From positions 14,905,646 to 14,969,645 of the forward strand of contig NC_044917.1 of assembly GCF_003576645.1 (NCBI RefSeq): 64,000 nucleotides of DNA, in the 5' to 3' direction. The position numbers and the translations under genes are program-made. Origin of the DNA: Ipomoea triloba. Its lineage: Eukaryota > Streptophyta > Magnoliopsida > Solanales > Convolvulaceae. The notes under the pieces were generated by a model, which did no database searches, had not been told where the DNA came from, and was given only the letters and a program-made list of their open reading frames with translations. This document shows, one piece after another, positions 55,567-64,000 of this stretch. Each line of letters opens with the position of its first letter. The stretch's first letter is position 1.

Positions 55567-55990
55567 CTCCCATAATCTACATCCTATAAGTAAGCCATCT
55601 CAAACTTAAAGCTTCTGAGTCCACATCGCCGTCACGCCCTAACCAAGTCCAAGAATATCGTGTCATTGTCCAACAAATACGATCAAATGTGATACACTAT
55701 CGCAGAACTTAATAGTACACACCACCGTATAGTGGATAAAGCCCGTTCCAGCTACTCCTCAACCCAATCTGAGATCCCCCTTCCCCTTCTCCGATCCCAC
55801 GTAAACCCATACCCCTTCATCACCAAATCCGATAACCTACAATCAACAATTGCTCGACAAAAACCCCATAAAAGGCCCCCTAGGTGGGCAAGTCTCCCCT
55901 TCTTCTCACTCTAAACCATCAAGTCATTAAAATCCCCAATCATGACCCACAACAAGTTTGACTTCTCCCTTAGCATCTACAACTATTGGG
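55567..55990 (-). pseudogene. LINE ORF2 endonuclease C-terminal part
   Basis: The minus strand reads VMIGDFNDLMV, then FCRAIVDCRLSDLVMKGYGF, TWDRRRGR, DNDTIFLDLV and RSFKFEMAYL. These are the last blocks of the APE-type endonuclease of plant LINEs (the IGDFN and SDHxP regions; the second is degraded to DNDT). Stops interrupt it. The sequence continues at 52951 after the CTCCC duplication. Neither the start of ORF2 nor RT is present. Confidence 0.82.
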
Positions 55991-56283
55991 GGTTAGTCGG
56001 GTTGGCCGAGTTCAGCCTTGCCCGATTCGAGAGGTGGCGTTGTGACTTACCATGGAGAGATGTTGTTAAATGGTTAATGTCCACATACTTATCACCAATT
56101 GGTTTTAAGTAGGATATGACAACCAAATAGCTAAAAAACCTATGATGAAGCATTCTTGACTTACAGTAGTTACATGATGGGTAACCCACTGGAAGTAAGC
56201 ATACTACAACGCTGAAATCCAATAGCAGCAACTCCCAGGACTGAGCCCTCATGGCTCTCTCCAGGTAGAGACTAATCATTGTA
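55991..56283. other. unassigned DNA
   Basis: A 98-codon minus-strand frame (55983-56279) has no domain I recognise. The end lies next to the Athila-like LTR and may be internal sequence of an element. Confidence 0.35.
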
Positions 56284-57770
56284 AAATAGTGGTTTAGGGT
56301 TACATGTAAAAAGTTATCATTCCACAGGGGATCAACACTATGACACTTACTTGTGTAATCACTAAATTTCTAGACACCAAAGCCTTGAACCCACAAGAAT
56401 CCAAGAACATTAATGAGCATAGATAAGCAAATCAACACACTTACAATATGAAAAGGAACAATAAGAAAAGATAGTGCTCAAATTAGGGAATATCTACCAT
56501 CTAAATGCTACAATAGCAAAATGAGATTAGGGAGAAAAAATAACCAAGGGGTCAAGAGGCAATGCATGAAAGAATCCTAGCCTATAAGCTATTTTCATGG
56601 TCAATCAAACAAGGATTAGGACAAGGGATTACCTCACTTTCGTGATGCATCAACTCCAAGCTCATAAAGCATCAAAGCTCCCTAATTTTCTCATATTTTC
56701 ATAGAGAGAAATTGGGTTTTGCAAGGAGCAGCTTGAGTTCTTCACCCAACTATCATTGAGGCAAAGAACTCTCTAACATGCTAATAAATATTACATACCA
56801 AGCATTAACAAGATTCAATCACAAATCCTTGAAAAACATATGAACCATAGATTGAAGTTCTAACCCTTATGCAATAATCACGTATATAGCATCAAGATAA
56901 TACACTCTAACCCAAGACACCAAACTAATTACTCACACATATTAAGCATAAATAAAGAAAAATCGAAAGTAATAAACATGAATATTGCAACGGAAAGAAA
57001 TAAAAGGGAAATGAAATTAAATTTATTTATTGAAATAGATGGTAAAGTCTTGAAATCCAAGCATGAATCCTTCGATGTAAGATTCCTATGTGATAAAGAA
57101 CCTATATCTACACCTAATATAACCATAAAATATGAAAAGAAATGAAGAAAATTGAAGAGGGTTTGAATCGGGTTAGAACCACCACAAAATGATTAAAAAC
57201 GAGCTTAAATACAAAATAGATCACAACGACCACACGAGCTGCTACACAAGCATGTAGGTACCCGTGTTTACTCACAGGCAGTTACATGGGCTTAGGGTGT
57301 GCAGGATCCGATTTAACCGCCCGACCCACCCGGCCCGCCACCCGGAAAGGAGAAAACCGGCCCGCCCGCGATCTGAATTGAAGCCCCCGACCCGGTCCGC
57401 GTATAAGTCAGCATATTTATTTTTCGGGTAGGGTTAGGGTTTTGGTCACCCGACCCGCCCGAATATCTGAAATACATCAGGGTTAGGGTTTTTAGGCATT
57501 CCATACGACGTCGTTTAGTAATGTTATATATATACACATATGTACCAGCGCAGTCACTCCACTCACACATTCTCGTGATTTCTCTGATTCTCTCTTCTCT
57601 CCTATCGACTTCTCTGAGTTCTCTCTTCAAATTCTTCTCCATTCTCTCTTGATTCTCTTCCCTACTTCCTCTGTCTCACTCCTCACTCTCCTATAGTCCT
57701 GTTTTCACTAGTTTCTCGTGAGTCATCGGCTCCCCTCTCAAACTTTCAGTTTCAAGTCTCAACGAGACCA

Positions 57771-57960
57771 GACTTACCGGTAGACGGTGGAAGCCCTAGC
57801 TTGGTCGACGACTCGACGGTGGTGAACTAGTGAGGGTGTGAGGCGGTTGACGATGGAAGCCCTAGCTTGGTTACGAATCGACGGTGGTGAACTGGTGAGG
57901 GTCTGAGGCGATGGACGGTGGAAGCCCTAGCTTGGTCGACGACTAGTGACTATCGTGATT
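57771..57960. repeat. tandem repeat in the hAT element
   Basis: A unit of about 70 bp with GACGGTGGAAGCCCTAGCTT and GACGGTGGTGAACT is present two and a half times. Confidence 0.85.
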
Positions 57961-58154
57961 CGTGAATGTTGATTGTTGAAGGCTTGAAGCCCTTGTTCTC
58001 CAAGGAATATTTGTGAGAAACAAAGTAACCTTCAAACCCTACTTTGATTAGATCTTTTCGATTTATTCATTCGATTTGTGATAATATGTTCCTAAATATG
58101 TATTCTGATTTTGAGTTAGTGATTTGTGGTATTTGATATACTGTCATGCGATTC

Positions 58155-59760
58155 TATGAGTCTCTCACTCTGACTCTGTCTGGACTTTGTGCGAATATAT
58201 GGTGGAAGCTATGTCAAACTGTGAAAGTGTATTCATTCAATTTGTGATAGTATGTTGCTAAATATGTATTCTGATTTTTTGTGCTTAAAGTTGATGGAAG
58301 TTGGTATTTGATATAGTGTATTGTGAGTTGTGAGTCTATAAGTCCTGTGACTCTATGAGTCAGCGAGTCTGTCACTTTGAGTCTCTAACTATGTTTGAGC
58401 TTTATGTGAATATATGGTGGAAGCTATGTGATAGTATGTTCCTAAATATGTATTCTGATTTTTTGTGCTTAAAGTTGATGGAAGTTGGTATTTGATAATT
58501 GATATACTGTCTGTTGTGAGTCTGTGAGTCTGTCTGAGCTTTATGCGAATGCTTGAGCACAAAAAAATGGTAGAAGTATGTTACATTGTTACTGTCACAA
58601 AAATGATTAAGCGCAAAAAATGGTAGATTTTGTGATACTATCACTCTGTCTTTGTTTTATACAAATGCTTGAGCACAAAAAAATGACCATCATATAGATA
58701 GAGAGCATCACTGAATCTGGACCGCAACCCTCTATTATTTTTGACATGTTCATTCTATTTTTTGGCTAGGTATTTGATAACTCTGCGCCCACCCTCCATT
58801 GTAGCCTACTGGTTCAGTAAATCCAAATTTCAAAGGTAATTTTCACAAACACATTTTAGTTTATTCCTGACATTGAGTATTAGTGACTTAGTGTAATAGT
58901 TTTTGTTCATTTATTTAATTCCTCTGCTCGTTAGTCTTTACACAAACATCTCAAAAATGAATTATTTTATAATTGTTTTCATTTAATAGTTTTTGTTCAT
59001 AATGTAAACCTTATAGTGTTGTGTTTCACTGCAATTGCGGATGTCTAGGAAGCTACAATCTATACTTGCTAAGCTAGAACTGGTGACTATCGTAAGTGTT
59101 GATTAAACTTGTTAGTTGTTATTCTGAGTATATTAATTGTGAGTCTTTTATATTTATACTTGTGTGATTCAGGACATTTTCTGGCCTTATGTATTGTGGA
59201 AGAATTTTCTTGCCCTATGTATTCTGGTATTTGGTATACTGTTGGCTGTGAGTCAGTGAGTGTGACTCTATCTGAGCTTTATGCGAATGCTTGAGCACAA
59301 AAAATGGGGGAAGCTAAATGTTAAATTGTTACTGTCACTCTGTGCTTTATATGAATGCTTCAAAACTTTATATGATTGCTTGAGCAGAAAAATATGAAAA
59401 ATATGGCACTGTGACTACTGTCACTCTGTTTGAGCTTTATATGAAAATATGCTAGTGACGGTTACATATAATATGACCATATAAAAGGTAATCACAAAAA
59501 TGATGAAACTATTTTCTGATTTTGTGATATATTGTCACTCTGTCTGAGCTTAAATTAATGTTTGAGCACAAAAATGATGAAATATCTATTGATTTTGTGA
59601 TTTCTGCTTAAAATGCATATATATACACAATGTGGAAGCTTATAAGTTGCTATTGTGAAATAATATGGCCATATAAAGGGTTGATCACAAAAATTGTGAA
59701 ACAATATTCTGATTTGTGAATTGTGCTTAAAATGCATGCATATATACAGTGTGGAAGACT
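58155..59760. repeat. interspersed degenerate repeats in the hAT element
   Basis: Units with GTCTGAGCTTTATGCGAATG, CTTGAGCACAAAAAATGG and TATTCTGATTTTTTGTGC recur about eight times with variable spacing. No protein is supported. Confidence 0.7.
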
Positions 59761-61068
59761 TGAAAAAGATTATCACTAATTTTATTTATTGTGTTTTAAT
59801 TAAATTCCATCATTTTGAATTACTTTCTATTTTTAATTACTTCATTTGCTATGATGATGCTTCCACCATTTTGCATTTCTTAACAGGAAGATGAAGAATG
59901 TTTGAATGATTATTGAAGATGAGGAAAATGGTGTTATTTCACCATTGTGCATTTCTTATTTTCTTAACAGGAAGCTGAAAGCCATTTGAATGATTATTAT
60001 TTTTTAAAAATAATATTTGAATGATTACTTAGTATAACATATACTCCGTATTAAACTTGCGCTATTTCACCACTTTGCATTTCTTAACATAAAGATGAGG
60101 AATATTTGAATGATTATTGAAGATGAGGAAAATGGTGTTATTTCACCATTTTATATTTCTTAACAGTTAATTAGCTAATTTAGTAGTTGTGTAAATGTTT
60201 GTAACATAATTAATTAGCTAATTTAGTTTTTTGCTAATTTAGTGATTTTAGACTCTTAGTTTATATTTTTTGAGTTTTGTAACATAATTAGTTTTCGAAG
60301 TTGTATTTTGCTTCAAATTTTACTAATTTAGTGATTTTAGTTTACAGTTTTGCATTATTTTTTAAAATTATTTTTCCAAACATAATTTAACCCGAAATCC
60401 GACAATATCCGCCTGAACTCGAAACTAAAAAAATCCGACGGTTATATAGTTAAAAATTCGCGGATAGGGTATAGCAAAATGAAACCGAAATCCAAACGGG
60501 TTGGCAGATGAGAAATCCGATCCGCCCGAACCCGTCCGATGCACAGGCCTACATGGGCTTGTAAGCGCTTGTGTACCACCCCTCTCCTAACCTCTAAACC
60601 TTTTGTTTCTTGCACAGGCTAATTCACGCCAGTGTGAGCATCTATACGACTTCCTTGCTATTTTGACTACTTTAAAGTCATAATTGGGTTTGATGGTCTT
60701 CATAAGAGTTTTAACCTTTCAAGTTGGTCAAAACACTGAGCAGTAGATGAGGTGTGCTAGAATTTCAACTTCTTACTCATCTCTTTTTCTCCACTTTTGC
60801 CTTGGTTTTCCCATGTGATGAAAACCCTTGAATACACTACTCTGTGGCTCCCTTGGAAGTATTTTAGAAATTTCCTTCGTTTCTCATTAATTCATATTGA
60901 CTCAAACTGCACCCAAAATGCTCCAAAAACCATTCAACTCATCTCAATCATCAAGAATTACACTTAAACACACAAATGAATCAAATGAGGAACACTTTAG
61001 ATAAAATAATATGCATGCAAAATAAGCTAAAATTCAAGGTAAAGATATGAATGATTAGACACCTATCA

Positions 61069-62310
61069 ATTCCATCACACTTAAACATTTGTTTATCCTC
61101 AAACAAATAAAGCAAATCAAATAGAAGACAAGCAAATGATTGCCTAAAAATTCTACCAAAGCAAATTAAAAAATAACAAGTACTCAATAAAAAAATCAAT
61201 TGAACTCTCAAACACCTTTTATCCATCCAAAAGTTGAGTGAATATGGAACAAATCTTCTTTTGTTTTTAACAAAAAATTGACACGCTCTTACAAGGAAAC
61301 ACTCATACCCTAGGATTTTACAATTAAGGGTTCCTCACCAAACAACCTAAACACAAGACACAGTCTAAAAGACTTGAAAAGGAAGACAAATGAAAATTGG
61401 TGAAAGGTATATGCCTAAACAAAAGATAGACAAAAGTGATGCACAAGTCCCAATCAACCAAACATCCTTCATTTACCAAAGTCCTTTTATGTGTGAACAC
61501 AAAATGTGACATAAGCTTCTCTTAGCACACAATGCAAGGCTTTTTAACACTCTTAACTTTTTTGCAACTTCTAGAGTTTCACCTTAGAGAATTGAATACC
61601 CCATCAAAGATTTAGTTAAAGATTTGGAAGTAATTCAAAACACCGCTTGTACGAAGTTGGTCTCACCCTCTCTTCTTTTACCTCATCAACATTGGGATTG
61701 CAAAGACTTTTTTAGATTTATAGAATTGCCTCTTCTGCATCCTTACACACCCACAAATTGCCTCTTTCATAACAGGGAGATGATTAAATAAACCTCACAA
61801 ACTCTCTTTTTGCCTTATTGTCACATTTTGTTCACTTTGAAAGAGTATCAACCAATCGAACCAAACAAACCAAGGACTTGTGCACACTCGAGTCGGGAAT
61901 AAATAAGGTCGTGTGGTTCAAGAGGAATTAGATTTAAAGAGTTATAAATGAAAGAACTAGCTTGGCTCAACTTGGTTACACCACCTAAAAGATAATTGAG
62001 GGGTGAATAGGTGAAATTGGATGTGGTACAGGTGTAACTAATGCCTTTATCATCCTATGGTCTCATGTGTGAGGTGTGTGTTGAGGTCTGACTCTAATCT
62101 CTAAAAATTGATATGTGTCACTTTCTAAGAGCTTTTAAGGAAAAAAGGAAAAAGGGAAATTCAACCTAAGGTAGCTGAAGTTCAGTTTTACCCCGTTTAC
62201 AAAGTAAAGAATTCCAACAAATAGGATGGATTGGAAAATGTGAAAGTGGTACATCAATTTAGTCAACGCATGCACAAGAGGGCAATATAATGGCTGTATT
62301 GAAACTTTAT
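61069..62310 (-). other. Athila-like internal 3' region, non-coding
   Basis: Upstream (on the minus strand) of the LTR at 61068: GAGGATAAACAAATGTTTAA is the typical sequence ahead of an Athila polypurine tract. The small minus-strand frames (60981-61226, 61324-61512) have no recognisable domain. Envelope-like genes reported for some Athila elements are not visible. The element's remaining internal part and 5' LTR are absent. Confidence 0.55.
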
Positions 62311-62539
62311 AATATGGGGACTAAATTACACGGACGAGTGACCATAACCCCAAATGCCTCTTGACCTTGAATGCATATTATATTGTCCATTTACTTTACG
62401 GATGTCGCTTGGCTATTTGGCTAATTGCTAATGCTTTTAGGCACTTTTATTATTTATTCTTTAAATACTTTTGGTGTGGATAATAGTAGACACAACGTGT
62501 TTCAACATTGTATAGTTATTATTATTATTATTATAATTA

Positions 62540-63010
62540 GGAATATGGGTCAAATATGTCACTGAACTACACACGGAACTGCAATTAAGCTATTGAACTC
62601 AAAAACAATGCAATTGGGTCCCTGAACTACACAAATCCATGCAAATTAACCCAAAGTGACTTGTTTGACTTGATCTTCCGGTTACCAACTTTAAAAATAA
62701 TATTTTAAAATAATTTTAAATAAAATACTTTATTAAAATTAAATTTAAAATTTAAAATTAAAAAAAGGACCCAATTGACTTGTTCTTGTTTGTTGTTGTT
62801 GTTTTTTTTTAATTTTAATTAATTAATTTATTTAAAATTATTTTACAATATTATTTTTAAAGTTGGTAACCCGAAGATCAAGTCAACAAGTCATTTTGGA
62901 TTAATTTGCATAAATTTGTGTAGTTCAGGGACCCAATTGCATTGTTTTTGAGTTCGATGGCCTAATTGCAGTTTCGTGTGTAGTTCGGTGGCATATTTGA
63001 CGCTTATTCC
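62540..63010. mobile_element. MULE-type foldback MITE
   Basis: 471 bp. It starts GGAATATGGGTCAAATATG and ends CATATTTGACGCTTATTCC, with arms of about 150-200 bp that pair (TGAACTACACA, AACAATGCAATTGGGTCCCT). The 9-bp duplication TTATAATTA is perfect (62531-62539 and 63011-63019). The centre is AT-rich. A half copy is at 23940-24260. Confidence 0.9.
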
Positions 63011-63019
63011 TTATAATTA

Positions 63020-63700
63020 TTATTATTATTTTTTTTTATACAAACTGGAGGGGAGACCCAAGGATTAGATTATTATTGAATCATTAAATTATAAGTATTG
63101 GATTTAGTATGTTACGTTGTTTAATGATTCAGTTATATCCGTTATTAGGTACTTTCTAATATTAATTAAAAGCTTTCATCCTTGTTAGATTAGACTAGTA
63201 TTTTGTACGGGATGTTTGTTCATTCATGCACAATATTAAAATTACTAAATAAGAAAATATCTAAAAAATTTAGGCCAAATTATATTTCACATTTTTTTAA
63301 AGTGATAAATTTTAATTATCATATTTAAATAATATAGAGAATTCATAGTATTTTTTGAACATAAAATCTCTACTTCAATAATATTTTGTTTATTAATGAG
63401 TCATCTATACAAATTAACCCACCCTCAAAGTGCCTTACATATCATCATCAGTTCATCACCACATCAGTAAGCACCAATTAATTATTCTCCGTTAAACAAA
63501 GCATTGCTTATATATTTACGGGGAAAATGAAACTTTTAATTTTTTTTTATTTTAGGTAGACAAGTGAAACTAACTGTCACTATCTGAGAGTGTGCATTGA
63601 ATAAACCTCGGTAAAGGATCACAAGGAAGAGACTGGTTGTCCATAGCTAACCAACTCAAACAAAAAAGGTCAATAAGCCGCTCCTATTGACATTTTTTAC
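63020..63700. other. AT-rich intergenic DNA
   Basis: No gene seen. ACTAGTATTTTGTACGGG near 63193-63210 resembles an eroded Helitron 3' end, but the hairpin is lost. Confidence 0.4.
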
Positions 63701-63705
63701 TTAAC

Positions 63706-63916
63706 ACTGGGGGTGCAAACAAGCCGAGCCAAACTCCTCGAGCTTGAGCGTAAAGGGGGCTCGAACTCGAAAAATGAATCTCTAGTTTAGCTCGCAATTT
63801 TTTAAGCAGTTTGAGCTCAGCTCGATTGACTCGAGTATTCGAACTCAAATTTGACCCAGCTCGACCTGAGCTTTAACTGAGCGGCTCGCGAGCAGCTCGG
63901 CTCATTTACACCTGTG
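63706..63916. mobile_element. short hAT-like element
   Basis: The left end GGGGGTGCAAACAAGCCGAG and the complement of the right end (CAGGTGTAAATGAGCCGAGC) form imperfect hAT-type inverted ends. The interior is rich in AGCTCGA/TCGAGCT palindromes. I could not find a clean 8-bp duplication. Confidence 0.6.
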
Positions 63917-64000
63917 AACAAGCAAATTTAAAAAGTATATATATTTAAGTTTCAAAAGGTGCGGGGATACAAAATCCCTATCTAGAAAATCCTCTGATTC

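Larger units (their letters stand above)
57293..60551. mobile_element. 3.26 kb hAT-type element without transposase
   Basis: It begins TAGGGTGTGCAGGATCCG and ends GTCCGATGCACAGGCCTA, imperfect terminal inverted repeats of hAT type. The perfect 8-bp duplication CATGGGCT lies at 57285-57292 and 60552-60559. Subterminal regions are rich in CCCGACCCG / CCGACGGTT motifs. The interior has a T/C-rich leader, a tandem repeat (57771-57960) and many TTTATGCGAATGCTTGAGCAC units. Small frames show no hAT transposase motif, so it needs a transposase in trans. The size suggests a decayed or replaced autonomous copy. Confidence 0.9.
56285..61068 (-). repeat. Athila-like 3' LTR split by a hAT element
   Basis: On the minus strand it starts TGATAGGTGTCTAATCATTC at 61068, right after GTTTAAGTGTGATGGAAT. 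The latter recalls the TTTAAGTGTGGGGGA polypurine context that precedes Athila LTRs. It runs to about 56285, with the hAT element 57293-60551 inside. Its 3' boundary is not exact. Without the insert the LTR is roughly 1.5 kb. Confidence 0.65.

Noticed and set aside
63193..63212. Possible Helitron 3' terminus (ACTAGTATTTTGTACGGG)
   Set aside because: Only half of the hairpin can be recognised and no partner end was found.

Overview
The window is 64 kb of AT-rich nuclear DNA from a flowering plant, most likely a eudicot. It has introns and splice sites, plant TATA boxes, tRNA-derived SINEs, Ty1/copia and Ty3/gypsy LTR retrotransposons, LINE fragments, and hAT, MULE, PIF/Harbinger, Stowaway and Helitron elements. 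The MULE-type foldbacks, Helitron and SINEs would suit a morning-glory-type genome, but that is a guess. Almost every longer reading frame is transposon debris. Only one stretch looks like an ordinary host gene: a 209-codon intronless gene at 33840-34469 on the minus strand, of unknown function.

Layout. 1-6820: small elements (foldback MITEs, SINEs, two PIF-like MITEs, a Helitron 3' end) and tandem repeats. 6821-23809: a 17 kb nest. The outer layer is a minus-strand Ty3/gypsy element (target duplication GAAAA). It was later hit by a Ty1/copia element (15198-21836, duplication ATCAC), a solo LTR (8170-10857, duplication GACAA) that itself holds a 1.3 kb LTR-like repeat, and a non-autonomous hAT (11519-12298, duplication GATGTGAG). 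23810-33300: MITE-rich DNA with palindromic GGACC repeats, three MULE-type hairpins, a Pack-MULE carrying an exon of a patellin (SEC14-like) gene, and a 5'-truncated LINE inside a Stowaway-like MITE. 33840-34520: the host gene and its TATA box. 34530-41740: gene-free DNA and a 3.9 kb non-autonomous Helitron (37031-40961); a related empty site lies 380 bp past its right-hand edge (the Helitron's own 5' terminus, as it is on the minus strand). 42047-49375: a decayed Athila-like gypsy element with its own nested solo LTR, 1.3 kb repeat and MULE MITE. 50240-55990: a minus-strand copia remnant and a LINE endonuclease remnant split by a 2.6 kb solo LTR (duplication CTCCC). About 56280-62310: the 3' part of another Athila-like element, split by a 3.26 kb hAT-type element (duplication CATGGGCT). 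62540-64000: one more MULE hairpin and a short hAT-like element.

The parts do not form a pathway. The window records successive insertions whose order can be read from perfect target-site duplications. No complete autonomous element remains: frames are broken by stops, frameshifts and lost catalytic residues. Three solo LTRs with intact 5-bp duplications show that LTR-LTR recombination has been active. I found no tRNA or rRNA gene, no CRISPR array and no gene cluster. The most notable items are the patellin Pack-MULE, the Helitron with its empty site and gene-like 5' segment, the near-perfect 431-bp hairpin, and an apparently undescribed GGACC-palindrome repeat family. Sequence identities are counted by eye and approximate.
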